Notes: generated from the letters alone by a model not told the origin. 46,996 nt of DNA from Bacteroidaceae bacterium (GCA_017651315.1 JAGCDE010000050.1:1-46996), one strand, 5' to 3'; numbered from the stretch's first letter, positions 35,229-44,734 are shown. A program made the numbers and translations.

Positions 35229-36188
35229 TCAATCCATCCTGAAGAGCGAATCCACAAATTCAGTCTTGTTGAACACCTGGAGGTTCTCCATACCCTCACC
35301 CAGACCCACATACCTGACCGGCACCTTGAACTGGTCCGATATGCCTATCACCACCCCGCCCTTGGCCGTACCGTCAAGTTTGGTTATGGCGAGCTGGGTA
35401 ACCTGTGTGGCAAGCGTAAACTGCCTGGCCTGCTCGAAAGCGTTCTGGCCGGTGGAGCCGTCAAGCACCAGCAGCACATCGTCAGGAGCTCCCTGTACCA
35501 CCTTGTTCATCACGTTGCGTATCTTGGTGAGCTCGTTCATCAGCCCCACCTTGTTATGGAGTCGGCCTGCCGTGTCAATCAGCACCACGTCCACGTCGTT
35601 GGCCACTGCCGAGCTGAGAGTGTCGTATGCCACCGATGCAGGATCCGAGCCCATCTCCTGGCGTATGACCGGTACATCCACCCTCCGGCCCCACTCCTGC
35701 AGCTGCTCTATCGCTGCGGCACGGAATGTGTCGGCGGCCCCGAGCATTACCTTAAGCCCGCGTTTCCTGAACTGGTAAGCCAGCTTGCCTATGGTGGTGG
35801 TCTTGCCCACTCCGTTCACTCCCACCACGAGAACCACGTACGGCTTGCGTCCTGCAGGGACGGAGAAAGGCTCGGTGTCATCCTGGGCACCGTTCTCCAC
35901 GAGCAGAGCCGATATCTCATCCCGCAGGATGCCGTTCAGCTCATCCGTGCCGAGATACTTGTCGCGTGCCACGCGCTCCTCTATCCTCTTGATAATCTTG
36001 AGGGTGGTCTCAACACCGACATCGGAGGTAATCAGCACCTCCTCGAGATTGTCGAGAACCTCGTCATCTACCTTCGATTTGCCGGCCACAGCACGTGCCA
36101 GCTTCGAAAACACGCTGGACTTGGTCTTTTCGAGCCCTTTGTCCAGGACCTCTTTCTTCTCCTTGCTGAAAAACGAAAACAAACCCAT
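35229..36188 (-). CDS. ftsY: Signal recognition particle receptor FtsY
   Basis: 319 residues, the short form without a long acidic A domain. NG domain: GVNGVGKTTTIGKLA (G1), DTFRAAAIEQLQEW, DTAGRLHNK (G3), TKLDGTAKGG (G4) and GLGEGMENLQVFN. It docks SRP-ribosome complexes at the membrane and hydrolyses GTP. A -7 box lies 24 bases before the ATG. Confidence 0.97.
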   Translation of the reverse strand: MGLFSFFSKEKKEVLDKGLEKTKSSVFSKLARAVAGKSKVDDEVLDNLEEVLITSDVGVETTLKIIKRIEERVARDKYLGTDELNGILRDEISALLVENGAQDDTEPFSVPAGRKPYVVLVVGVNGVGKTTTIGKLAYQFRKRGLKVMLGAADTFRAAAIEQLQEWGRRVDVPVIRQEMGSDPASVAYDTLSSAVANDVDVVLIDTAGRLHNKVGLMNELTKIRNVMNKVVQGAPDDVLLVLDGSTGQNAFEQARQFTLATQVTQLAITKLDGTAKGGVVIGISDQFKVPVRYVGLGEGMENLQVFNKTEFVDSLFRMD

Positions 36189-36211
36189 ATTCAGTCCATT
36201 GGCATTTTTTG

Positions 36212-36219
36212 CAAATATA
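36212..36219 (-). promoter_or_regulatory. -7 box of the ftsY operon
   Basis: TATATTTG on the minus strand matches TAnnTTTG, 24 bases before the ATG at 36188. Confidence 0.6.
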
Positions 36220-36255
36220 GCGCAAGCCGAGAGAAGAAAAAAGGAACTTGTTCAT

Positions 36256-36279
36256 TTTTTCTTCCAAGGCGCAGCCTAT
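36256..36279 (+). repeat. Dispersed 24-bp intergenic repeat, copy 1
   Basis: Matches 42103-42126 on the minus strand at 22 of 24 positions, sharing the core AGGCGCAGCCTAT. It lies in the 311-base gap between ftsY and the ribosomal block, which otherwise holds only the ftsY promoter and a terminator. Confidence 0.6.
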
Positions 36280-36444
36280 ATTCAGGCGAAGCCTAAATAT
36301 ATATAAATAAGGTGAAACAACAAAATCCGGACCTATTCCGGTATCAAGAATCATTTTTGGAATCTGTTTAAAAATGTTTCCTTGATTTTCACGGAACAAA
36401 TCAAAACCGATTCTTAACGAAGAGCGGTAAATTCCCGAAAATAA

Positions 36445-36475
36445 GGGAGGATGACCGTTATTCAGTCATCCTCCC
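36445..36475 (-). terminator. Rho-independent terminator of rpmB-rpmG-DUF4295
   Basis: Arms GGGAGGATGAC (36445-36455) and GTCATCCTCCC (36465-36475) form a perfect 11-bp stem, followed on the minus strand by TTATTTTC. It lies 25 bases after the DUF4295 stop. Confidence 0.85.
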
Positions 36476-36499
36476 CTGTATTCTGCGGAAAGCCTGGAA

Positions 36500-36646
36500 T
36501 TACTTCAGGGCATCCTTAAGTTGTTCATCAGTAACAATCTGCTCTGTGAAGACGTATGCACCGGTCTTGGGTGATTTCACCATCTTGATGACCTTGGCCA
36601 TTGATACCTTACCCTGACGCAGGGTAGCAACTACTTTCTTTGCCAT
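36500..36646 (-). CDS. DUF4295 small basic protein
   Basis: 48 residues (MAKKVVATLRQGKVSMAKVI and onward to LKDALK), basic and Lys-rich. It matches the DUF4295 family always found next to rpmG in Bacteroidetes, with the typical KSPKTGAYVFTE core. It lies 14 bases after rpmG. A ribosome-associated role is suggested by position and charge only. Missed by length filters because it is under 60 residues. Confidence 0.9.
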   Translation of the reverse strand: MAKKVVATLRQGKVSMAKVIKMVKSPKTGAYVFTEQIVTDEQLKDALK

Positions 36647-36660
36647 GGTTTAAAAGGATA

Positions 36661-36849
36661 TTACTTGATCTCGCGATGGACTGTCATCCTCTTGAGAATG
36701 GGGTTATACTTCTTAAGTTCCAGTCTCTCAGGAGTATTCTTCCTGTTCTTGGTGGTAATGTAACGGGAAGTGCCCGGCATACCGCTGTCCTTGTGCTCGG
36801 TGCATTCCAGGATAACCTGTACCCTGTTGCCTTTCATTTTCTTTGCCAT
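36661..36849 (-). CDS. rpmG: 50S ribosomal protein L33
   Basis: 62 residues: [40 protein letters not shown] and [17 protein letters not shown]. It has a single Cys in the first motif rather than the two CxxC pairs of zinc-binding L33, so it is the zinc-free form. It lies 21 bases after rpmB. Confidence 0.97.
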   Translation of the reverse strand: MAKKMKGNRVQVILECTEHKDSGMPGTSRYITTKNRKNTPERLELKKYNPILKRMTVHREIK

Positions 36850-36870
36850 ACGTGTGTACTCCTTTCAGTT

Positions 36871-37131
36871 TTACGCGATTATCTTGATGTCCTTCCAATC
36901 GCAATAGCCGTTGGCCACTGCCTCCTTGAGAGCGGCATCCAAACCCTTCTTGTTAATAGTCCTCAGGCCGGCAGCACTGAGTTTAAGGCTTATCCAGCAG
37001 TTCTCCTCCACATAGAAGAACTTCTTTGTGAACAGGTTAACGTCGAATGTCCTCTTGGTCCTGCGCTTTGAGTGGGAGACATTGTTGCCAACCATTGCCT
37101 TCTTTCCGGTGATCTGACAAATTCTTGACAT
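36871..37131 (-). CDS. rpmB: 50S ribosomal protein L28
   Basis: 86 residues: [39 protein letters not shown] and [18 protein letters not shown]. It is the first gene of rpmB-rpmG-DUF4295. The 72-base leader contains a short hairpin (CTGTT-TTGAG-AACAG) that could take part in autoregulation, as in other ribosomal leaders, though this is unproven. Confidence 0.97.
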   Translation of the reverse strand: MSRICQITGKKAMVGNNVSHSKRRTKRTFDVNLFTKKFFYVEENCWISLKLSAAGLRTINKKGLDAALKEAVANGYCDWKDIKIIA

Positions 37132-37202
37132 ATCTATCTGTTTTTATTCGTTTTTGTTGCTTTCCTGAAACAGGGCTTTTGCACTGTTCTCAAAACAGGG
37201 TG

Positions 37203-37210
37203 CAAATTTA
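37203..37210 (-). promoter_or_regulatory. -7 box of the rpmB operon
   Basis: TAAATTTG on the minus strand matches TAnnTTTG, about 72 bases before the rpmB ATG. Confidence 0.6.
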
Positions 37211-37301
37211 CACGATTTATTTCATTCTTCCAAACAAAACCAGCTTTTTTTACCCTGATTTTTACCAAGCTACGCTCCCACCTAAGTCAACATCCAAAGT
37301 A

Positions 37302-38327
37302 TCACAAACGCGTATTAGAGTAAATCGGAACGTCAATCCCGCAGAAATCCCCGTCAAGGTACTTGAAATACCCTGTGCAGGCTATCATGGCGGCGTTGTC
37401 CGTGGTGTATGAGAAACGCGGTATGAACACCTTCCAGCGGTAGCGGCGTGCGTGGTCCATGAACGCCTCGCGCAGTCCTGTGTTGGCTGACACCCCACCC
37501 GCCACGGCTATCTGACGTATGCCGGTGTCCTTGGCTGCCTGACGCAGTTTCTTCATCAGTATCTCCACTATGGTACGCTCGAGCGACGCGCACAGGTCCT
37601 CCTTGTGATGCTCTATGAAGTCAGGATCCTCCTTTATCCAGTCGCGCAAATTGTACAGGAACGAGGTCTTGAGCCCGCTGAAACTGTAGTCGTAACCGGG
37701 AATGTTCGGCTTGCTGAAGGTGTATGCCTTGGGGTTGCCCTGACGTGCCAGCCGGTCTATCACCGGGCCGCCAGGATAGCCGAACCCCATCACCTTGGAG
37801 CACTTGTCCATAGCCTCACCGGCGGCATCGTCGATAGTCTGCCCGAGAATCTCCATCCTGTTGTAGGACTCCACCCTGACAATCTGCGAGTTACCGCCGG
37901 ACACCAACAGGCAGAGAAACGGGAAGGCAGGAGTCTCTATTTCCTCGCCCGGCTGCCTTATGAAATGCGCCAGGATATGGCCCTGCAGATGGTTGACCTC
38001 AATCATTGGGATGTTCAGCGAGCGGGCGAAACCCTTGGCGAAGGAGACACCGACAAGCAGTGAGCCCATCAGGCCGGGCCCCCGCGTGAACGCCACCGCG
38101 CTGAGCTGACCGGCTTCGATTCCGGCCCTTTTCAGTGCGGTATCTACCACCGGAACAATGTTCTGCTGGTGTGCGCGTGAGGCCAGCTCCGGCACCACCC
38201 CGCCATACTCCTCATGAATCTTCTGGCTCGCCACAACATTGGAGAGGAGCTCCCCGTTGCGTATCACAGCCGCTGACGTGTCATCGCACGACGATTCTAT
38301 ACCTAATATAAAAATGTCCTTATCCAT
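37302..38327 (-). CDS. tsaD: tRNA N6-adenosine threonylcarbamoyltransferase TsaD
   Basis: 341 residues: GIESSCDDTSAAV, VVPELASRAHQQN (metal-binding His), RGPGLMGSLLVG, EVNHLQGHILAH (metal His pair), LVSGGNSQ, GGPVIDRLARQG and GGVSANTGLR. It transfers the threonylcarbamoyl group to A37 of tRNAs reading ANN codons. It is a single gene here, 41 bases after the Rpn nuclease stop. Confidence 0.97.
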   Translation of the reverse strand: MDKDIFILGIESSCDDTSAAVIRNGELLSNVVASQKIHEEYGGVVPELASRAHQQNIVPVVDTALKRAGIEAGQLSAVAFTRGPGLMGSLLVGVSFAKGFARSLNIPMIEVNHLQGHILAHFIRQPGEEIETPAFPFLCLLVSGGNSQIVRVESYNRMEILGQTIDDAAGEAMDKCSKVMGFGYPGGPVIDRLARQGNPKAYTFSKPNIPGYDYSFSGLKTSFLYNLRDWIKEDPDFIEHHKEDLCASLERTIVEILMKKLRQAAKDTGIRQIAVAGGVSANTGLREAFMDHARRYRWKVFIPRFSYTTDNAAMIACTGYFKYLDGDFCGIDVPIYSNTRL

Positions 38328-38367
38328 TCAGACCATCTATATATACGGCACAAGATTCAAGCATGTC

Positions 38368-39366
38368 TTACATTTCGGAAACCTGTTCTATTGTCAGGCC
38401 TGAAACCTGTGAAATGACATCGGGTTCCATACCCATGGCTTTCATCTTGCGGACGATTTCTCTCCGACCCTCAGCGAGTCCTTCAGCACGACCTTTAGCG
38501 AGGCCGCGGGCCTCACCGCGCTCCTCGCCGTCCATGATGGCGGTGGCGAGCTGGCCCTCGCGGTCCCACTCGGCCATCATCCTGCGAACGTATTTCATCT
38601 GCATGTCCTCGCTCATGCCGGCAAAACTACACATTTCGAAAAACTTATCAAAACCTTTACCCGAAAATTCTTTAGGGACCTCCTTCATCGTACCAGAGTT
38701 CTTTATGGCGAAAAGCATGAAGTCCTGCCTGGTTTCAAGACTCGACGGGGCCTTGCGGAACTTGGGCAGCTCCACCGTCACGAAATGGATGCTGTCGGTG
38801 AACAGACCATTGCCGTCATCATCCTCGCGGATGCTGAAGTGCCGTATTGTCTTTGGGCTCCGGCCAATGCCGTGTAGCTCGAAGTCTAGGATGCCTATCA
38901 CATAGATGGGCGGCAGCTTGTAACGGACATACGACAGCTGCCTCTCCTTTAGCCTCACGTCTTTGACAGGGAACGTGTAATCCTTGGCGGCCCCCTGGCC
39001 CACGCGGTTGCGGATGGGGAAGCTTGAGTAGAACACCATACGGTCGTTGAAGTCCTTCTGCGGACACACCTGCATCTCGATGGTCAGCGAGGAGCCGTCG
39101 CCTGTCTCGCAGTAGATGTCGTAAATGCCACCCTGGGCATCCTCACGGTCCGGTTCCTGCTCCTGCGCGCCGAGCTTTACGCTACGGATATGCTTCTCGG
39201 GAAGGAGGCTGTCAACCAACATCAGGAGCAGTTCCTCGTGGCCTTCCGTGCCGAACATCCATTTGAACGCGAAATCGCGCTTGAGGTCAATGAACTTAAC
39301 GTCCAACTGTGCGACTTTCCAATCCAGCCGCGATTCATTCTCACTCATGGTCTCTTTCCTTTTCAT
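38368..39366 (-). CDS. Rpn-family PD-(D/E)XK nuclease/putative transposase
   Basis: 332 residues. The N-terminal part has the family start (VKFIDLKRDFAFKWMFGTEG) and the catalytic region YDIYCETGDGSSLTIEMQVC, with D...ExQ in place of ExK as usual for this family. The C-terminus has the typical RGEARGLAKGRAEGLAEGRR helical repeat and ends VSGLTIEQVSEM. Rpn proteins are endonucleases linked to recombination and, in some hosts, phage defence; many copies occur per Bacteroidetes genome. A -7 box and a leader hairpin lie upstream. It marks the border between housekeeping genes and the surface-protein locus. Confidence 0.9.
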   Translation of the reverse strand: MKRKETMSENESRLDWKVAQLDVKFIDLKRDFAFKWMFGTEGHEELLLMLVDSLLPEKHIRSVKLGAQEQEPDREDAQGGIYDIYCETGDGSSLTIEMQVCPQKDFNDRMVFYSSFPIRNRVGQGAAKDYTFPVKDVRLKERQLSYVRYKLPPIYVIGILDFELHGIGRSPKTIRHFSIREDDDGNGLFTDSIHFVTVELPKFRKAPSSLETRQDFMLFAIKNSGTMKEVPKEFSGKGFDKFFEMCSFAGMSEDMQMKYVRRMMAEWDREGQLATAIMDGEERGEARGLAKGRAEGLAEGRREIVRKMKAMGMEPDVISQVSGLTIEQVSEM

Positions 39367-39454
39367 GATAAACCAGTATTAGGGTTAAACAAACGAGGGA
39401 GCATCCCAACGCCGAAACCAGCGTATGTGAACACTCCCTCTGTATCAGATGGCG

Positions 39455-39462
39455 CAAAGATA
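39455..39462 (-). promoter_or_regulatory. -7 box of the Rpn gene, followed by a leader hairpin
   Basis: TATCTTTG on the minus strand, about 88 bases before the ATG. The leader contains GAGGGAG and CTCCCTC arms about 32 bases apart. Confidence 0.6.
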
Positions 39463-39518
39463 GTTCAAAAAAATGGAAGGCCTGGAACGAAACACTCCTT
39501 TTTTGTTCATACTAAAAG

Positions 39519-41669
39519 GTGTTGTCATTCACAATTGACAAGAAGGACTTGACCATCACCGCCGATAGCGATTCAAAGGTTTACGACGGTACTGCTTTAA
39601 CTAAAAACAGCTACACGCATACATCACTTGCCGATGGTGACGAATTCGTGAGTGTAACAGTGAACGGCAGCCAGACATCAGCCAATTCAAGTGACAATGT
39701 TCCCAGTGGGGCAGTGATCAGGAACGGTAGCGATATAGACGTGACAGGAAGCTACAACATCACATATTTAAACGGCACGTTGGAGGTCACAAAGCGTCCT
39801 GTCACACTGACAAGCGCCACTGACTCAAAAGAATTTGACGGCAATCCTCTGACAAATAACACTGTGACGGTAAGTGGCGACGGCTGGGCAACTGGTGAAG
39901 GCGCAACCTTTAATGTGACAGGCACAATCACTAAAGTTGGCACTGATAACAATACTTTCACATACGCACTGAACGATGGCATACTGGCAAGCAACTATAC
40001 CATTACTCCAGTAAACGGCAAACTGACAATCATGCAGAACACATCAGAAATAACAGTTGTTCCGGGCAGCGGCAGCAAGACATACGACGGCACCGCATTG
40101 ACAAAGACTGAACAAGCCGACTTCGCGGTTACTGGTGTTCCTGACGGTTTCACCTGGACCGCTTCAGCCGACGGTACGGTGACCAACGTCGTTCCCGACC
40201 AAGGCGAGAAGGCTGTGAACGCGGTGTCCGAGTTCAAGATTCTATTGAGTAATGAAGATGTGACTGACCAGTTCTCCGGCATCGACGCGACCGCTACCGG
40301 CACCTTATCAATTACCCCGAAGGCAGTGACAGTGACAGCCGAGGATAAGGATTTCACTTATAACGGTACCTCCCAGAGTTGGGCTAAATATGTTGTGTAT
40401 GGTCTGGTAGGTAGTGACGAGATTGATGCAGTCGTGGACGGCAGCATACAGTTCCCGAGTGAAAGTCCTAGGATAAACGAACTGGTAAGCTATAGATTTA
40501 CTTATGGAAAACCTGGGAACTACAGTGTGACAACCGTAAACGGCATACTGACATTGACGAAAGCCTCACAGGCAATCACGATTACTGCAGCGAGTGATTC
40601 CTGGACGTATGACGGAAGTGCGCATACAAACACAGCTGTGAATGTCACAAGCGGCAACCTGTTTACAGGTGATGTACTCGAGGCAAGTGCTACCGGAAGC
40701 GTGACGAATGTATCTGAAACATCAAATGGAAACAACCCGATTGCTTCAGGCTACAAGGTAACGCATGGTAACAGGGACGTGACAGAAAATTATTCTATCA
40801 CTCCAGTGGCTGGTACTCTGACTATCATTCCGAGAACAACCAACAACGGCTGGATGACCCTTTCCGAGGGTGGTTCCTATACCGATGTTGCAATTGACGG
40901 CGATAAGCTTGAGGATTGCACTTATGATTTTGGCGATGGCTTAACAGCAACGAATGTTACTTTCTCGCGTAAGTTCACTACGGAATACGCGACCATTTGC
41001 CTGCCGTTCGAAGTTGATATCACAACAGCCAATAACAATGTCGGCACATTCTATCAGATAGTTAAAATCAGCGAAAATGTGGTTGAGGTTGCAGAGGTAA
41101 TTGAAGACCTTGCTGCAAACACACCTTATATAGTCAAGCCTAATGACTATACCGGTAGTGTCGCCGCTACCCTGTCTTCCGAAAACATTTCATTCCCCTT
41201 GACAGCTGCCAATGATATTGAAGATACAGATGGCAAGTGGACTTTCAAGGGAGCGAAGGCTGTAACATCATTCACTGATCTCACCGACGGACACGTTGTC
41301 TATTTCTTTGCATCAACGGATCAGAAAGATGATGAAGACAATATTGAAATCTATGCCGGCGATTTCGTTCAGATTGACAATGCGAATGCAAAGGCCGCTC
41401 CTTTCCGCGCATATCTGGATTATACTGGCGAAGGAAATCTTGACATTAAATCGTTCGCTCCCGGCCGCAACGCCTTGGCAGCAGCCAATAACCTGCCCAA
41501 GTCCATGTCAGTAATCATAGTGAACGGTGACGGTACCACCACCAAGATCGGCACCATCAGCGTGAGCGGTGAGGACACCTGGTTCACTATTGACGGTATC
41601 CAGCTGGAAGGCCAGCCCACTGAGGGCGGACTGTACATCAGGAACGGCCGTGCAGTCATGGTGAAGTGA
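39519..41669 (+). pseudogene. MBG/YDG-repeat surface protein, 5'-truncated
   Basis: The open frame (716 codons, first a GTG) begins in the middle of a repeat (FTIDKKDLTITADSDSKVYD). A TAA lies two codons upstream, and there is no signal peptide and no promoter box. Repeats: YDG-type units begin at about 8, 78, 163 and 345 (KVYDGTALT, KEFDGNPLT, KTYDGTALT, WTYDGSAHT), with an MBG-type unit near 255. A C-terminal beta region (about 440-660) and a tail (GGLYIRNGRAVMVK) are typical of Bacteroidales secreted proteins. The rest is intact with no stops. It probably derives from a gene like that at 45319 by deletion. It could be a silent source for recombination or an in-progress pseudogene. Confidence 0.7.
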
Positions 41670-41786
41670 TGATATGACTGTGGAACTGTCCGGATAAGTC
41701 AGGCCGACGATTCCGGACAGTTTCAGGAGTCATTCAGGAACCAAGTATTAATAAACAGAATAGATAACTATTAAACGATTACAGAT

Positions 41787-41933
41787 ATGAAAAAGAATTA
41801 TCAGAAACCGCAGACTGAGGTGTTTGAGATACAGTTTCAGGGGCAGATATTGCAGGCGAGCAAAAAAGGTCCGTACAGAGGTTGGGGTGCACAGGTTCCC
41901 GGCCTGAACGCAAGTGACGAGCTCATGGCTTAA
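41787..41933 (+). CDS. Short peptide with conserved MKKNYQKP start, type 1
   Basis: 48 residues: MKKNYQKPQTEVFEIQFQGQ, then ILQASKKGPYRGWGAQVPGL, then NASDELMA. The N-terminal 25 residues match the peptide at 42707 at most positions (YQKP, TEV, Q-LQAS), while the tails differ. No signal peptide or Cys. It lies 118 bases after the truncated MBG frame. Short proteins of this look are common near Bacteroidales surface-protein genes and are usually left as hypothetical. A leader plus variable core, as in modified-peptide precursors, is one reading; a regulator is another. Confidence 0.75.
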   Translation: MKKNYQKPQTEVFEIQFQGQILQASKKGPYRGWGAQVPGLNASDELMA

Positions 41934-42037
41934 TCTCTAAGCCCCGGCTGTTATCGAAAAGCCGAAAGAGCATACCGCTTGACTATTGACGGTTGATCCC
42001 GCCAATATATGTCAAGTCCCCACCCTAAAAAGGTCAT

Positions 42038-42069
42038 AATCCCAGGCGGGAATCACCCCGCCTGGGATT
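42038..42069. terminator. Hairpin terminator after the type 1 peptide
   Basis: A 13-bp stem with arms AATCCCAGGCGGG (42038-42050) and CCCGCCTGGGATT (42057-42069). The plus-strand T run is short (TTTCTC); on the minus strand ATTATGACCTTTTT follows. It may end transcription from either side. Confidence 0.65.
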
Positions 42070-42102
42070 TCTCGGCTTGCATACTTTGACTTTCGGTCCA
42101 AG

Positions 42103-42126
42103 ATAGGCTGCGCCTCGGAATAAAAA
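42103..42126 (-). repeat. Dispersed 24-bp intergenic repeat, copy 2
   Basis: Minus-strand copy matching 36256-36279 at 22 of 24 positions. Confidence 0.6.
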
Positions 42127-42541
42127 GAAGGCTAAAAGAAAATCATGGAAACAATTCAAAACAGATTCTATACCTATATATATGTTTTTCTCCATTTCTT
42201 CCCAACTCTCTTGAACGCTGTAAAATTATCGGAAAAAAATATTGTCCAAAGAAAACCCAGGCATACGGGATTATACCTGACTCCTGACGCATCGGGATTA
42301 CTCGATGGAAAAAGAATGTTTACTTTACGCTGCGCGGTGCAATGTGGTGAAAAATGATGAAAAAATCACACCTCTACTCTATTGTGCTCACAATTCAGTC
42401 ATTTTTTGGCGTTTGCGCATTTATTATACTTAAAAACATCCTTTTTCCATAAAAAAAAACTAAAAAAAGCCCCTGAGAGACTTATACGCGCGGCAAAAGC
42501 AAATTTCTTCTTTAATTGATTGATAATTAATTTTTTTTGTG

Positions 42542-42549
42542 TATCTTTA
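42542..42549 (+). promoter_or_regulatory. Promoter -7-like box, T-rich variant
   Basis: TATCTTTA follows a run of eight T and G (TTTTTTTTGTG). The same layout precedes the MBG gene at 45319. It differs from the usual box in the last base. Confidence 0.45.
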
Positions 42550-42706
42550 TTTAAAATTTGACAAATTCAAACAAGAAATGACATTCTATACTAACAAAAA
42601 AAAATTACAATTACTCAATGTTGCCCCTCAACATACTCATACGGTTGTTTAGTCTATCTACAAAATCTTTATTATAAACCTTTTATTAATTTAAATCAAA
42701 TCAAAA

Positions 42707-42835
42707 ATGAGAAAAAATTATCAGAAGCCGATGACTGAAGTCGTCAAGTTGAATGTAGAGATTCAGTTGCTGCAGGCCAGCGGTAGCAGGTCAGCACGTC
42801 GTAACTATGGTTATGGTGGTAGTCAGGATTGGTGA
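42707..42835 (+). CDS. Short peptide with conserved MRKNYQKP start, type 2
   Basis: 42 residues: MRKNYQKPMTEVVKLNVEIQ, then LLQASGSRSARRNYGYGGSQ, then DW. The first 25 residues parallel the type 1 peptide; the tail is Arg/Gly/Tyr-rich and unlike it. It is 35 bases upstream of the fimbrillin-like lipoprotein gene, so the two are cotranscribed. Function unknown; the conserved half and changing tail suggest a recognition segment plus a cargo or specificity segment. Confidence 0.75.
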   Translation: MRKNYQKPMTEVVKLNVEIQLLQASGSRSARRNYGYGGSQDW

Positions 42836-42870
42836 TTATCATTTAAAGTTAAAATTAGGAGTACAGAACA

Positions 42871-44709
42871 ATGAAAAAAACATTATTCAGCGTATTTACC
42901 ATGGCTTCCCTGCTGGTGGCAGGATTAGCCATGATTTCCTGTGACAACAAGGATAATCAGGCTGAAATCGAGGAGATTGCAGTCGATGACCCTCAGATTC
43001 CTGCCCAGACATTCACCTTGACTGTGAACGCAGCGAAAGGCGGTGACCAGACTACACGTGCCCTGACCTTGGATGGTGAGAATAATATTATAGCCACCTG
43101 GTCCGAGGATGATGTGGTTAAAGCGTACAAAGGAGAAGCCTATTTATGTGACCTCAAACCTGAAGATATCAGTGCCGATGGAAGTGAAGCTACTCTGAAA
43201 GGTGATTTTACAAGTAAAGAAGTTGCAAAAGATGATGTGTTGACATTGAAGTTCCTGAGCGGCAACTACTCTTCACAGGATGGTACACTGACAGGAAATG
43301 ATACGAGTATTGATAAAGTGTGTGACTATGCTATAGCCACTGTAACGGTTTCAAGTATTACCGGTTCCAGCATTTATACTACTGATGCAGTATTTGCAAA
43401 CCAGCAGGCTATAGTAAAGTTCACCCTTGTTGACAAGGCAGACCCGACAGTAGATGTTGAGGCTTTATCTTTGGTGGTGACTGTTGGTGGTAGTATTACT
43501 TATACTGTCACTCCTTCTTCTGCCACAAACGAGCTTTGGGTAGCTATCCCCGCCATTGAAAATGAAGCAATCTCTCTTGAAGCGACCACCGATGGCGGTA
43601 CTACATTCACTTTCAACAAGCCAGAAGTCACTTTTGAGAATGAACAATATTATGAGATTAACGTCGGGATGAAGAAACCTGCCCAATTACCCATTTTAGC
43701 TAAAGTTGCAGATTTCACATACGATGGTACAGACCATGCTCTGCTGACGTCAACCGGTACATCGGAAGGTGTCACCATTAAGTATTGCATTTCCGAAACT
43801 GAGCCGACAATTGATGGCGATGCATGGAGCGAAGACATTCCTGAGGCTGAAAATGCCGGCACCTACACTTTATGGTACTATGCTGAGATTGATGAAGCTT
43901 ACACAGGTTCTGCTGTTTCTGTCACGTCATTAGGTGCTGTTGTTATTTCCAAGAAGAATGTAGCGGTAACCGGAATTACGGCCAAGAACAAGGAGTATGA
44001 CGGCCTTACCACAGATGTTACACTTAATGTTGATGCAGTCGATCTTGATGCCGATGATATTGTCGCAGGTGATGATGTTTCGTTTGCATCGGCAACAGGC
44101 AATTTCGCAGACGTAGCTATAGGTACAGGTAAATCTGTAACTGTTGATGTAGTTCTGAGCGGTGCACAGGCAGATAATTACAATCCCGTATGCCCTGGTG
44201 TTACATCCAACATCATTCCTTTCCTCAAACTGAATGGTACTACTCATGTTGGTTATTATGTATGCTCTGACAAGAGTTATTTCTCTCCGACAACGGCTGT
44301 ACCGACTGATGGAAGGACAGTGATTGGTATGATTACCGCTGTCACTACCGCGGGTTCAGGTGAAGATGGAAGTACATCCGGTAAAGGCCAGCTCATCTCT
44401 GCAGGTGAGATAGCAAGCGGAACTTATGATGACGTTAGTGGTGCTATTAATACTCTTGCCAAGTTTGGTGGACTTTCCGATTGGGAGATACCTAGTGACG
44501 CTCAGTGGACTGCTCTCGGAGGAAGTGGGGCAACCACATTATACGGCTTAATGAATGCATTAGGTGACAAAATTACTTCTGTCTCAGGAAAAACTTATTT
44601 TTCAACAGATGTTCAAGGTAAAAAAAATCATCATTGGGTAAATATCGAGACAGGAGCTCATGATAAGGATCAGAATAATCATTATGGACGTGGTATAGCC
44701 ACATTCTGA
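42871..44709 (+). CDS. Fimbrillin-like lipoprotein with YDG/MBG repeats
   Basis: 612 residues. Lipoprotein signal MKKTLFSVFTMASLLVAGLA then MISC, lipidated at Cys24. Residues about 45-275 look like a Mfa-like/fimbrillin N-terminal domain (TFTLTVNAAKGGDQTTRALT, IIATWSEDDVVKAYKG). Two MBG/YDG-type units follow (about 285-355 with FTYDGTDHALL, and 365-450 with KEYDGLTTDVTLN). The C-terminal domain (about 455-612) has SDWEIPSDAQWTAL, similar to FISUMP/DUF1566-type domains whose motif is WRLPTxxEW. The product is probably surface exposed. The upstream type 2 peptide shares its transcript, and a strong terminator follows. Confidence 0.85.
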   Translation: MKKTLFSVFTMASLLVAGLAMISCDNKDNQAEIEEIAVDDPQIPAQTFTLTVNAAKGGDQTTRALTLDGENNIIATWSEDDVVKAYKGEAYLCDLKPEDISADGSEATLKGDFTSKEVAKDDVLTLKFLSGNYSSQDGTLTGNDTSIDKVCDYAIATVTVSSITGSSIYTTDAVFANQQAIVKFTLVDKADPTVDVEALSLVVTVGGSITYTVTPSSATNELWVAIPAIENEAISLEATTDGGTTFTFNKPEVTFENEQYYEINVGMKKPAQLPILAKVADFTYDGTDHALLTSTGTSEGVTIKYCISETEPTIDGDAWSEDIPEAENAGTYTLWYYAEIDEAYTGSAVSVTSLGAVVISKKNVAVTGITAKNKEYDGLTTDVTLNVDAVDLDADDIVAGDDVSFASATGNFADVAIGTGKSVTVDVVLSGAQADNYNPVCPGVTSNIIPFLKLNGTTHVGYYVCSDKSYFSPTTAVPTDGRTVIGMITAVTTAGSGEDGSTSGKGQLISAGEIASGTYDDVSGAINTLAKFGGLSDWEIPSDAQWTALGGSGATTLYGLMNALGDKITSVSGKTYFSTDVQGKKNHHWVNIETGAHDKDQNNHYGRGIATF

Positions 44710-44734
44710 TTGCCAAGCTTATCATAGTATCTGA

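Larger units (their letters stand above)
42070..42706. other. AT-rich noncoding region with promoter for the type 2 peptide
   Basis: No convincing gene in 637 bases; a short frame at 42145-42357 has no recognisable content. Near its start is the second copy of the dispersed repeat. It contains a -7-like element TATCTTTA (42542-42549) with TTGA 18 bases upstream, giving a leader of about 150 bases before the peptide. Confidence 0.6.

Noticed and set aside
42145-42357. 70-codon plus-strand frame in the AT-rich gap
   Set aside because: No promoter, no motif and atypical composition; treated as noncoding.
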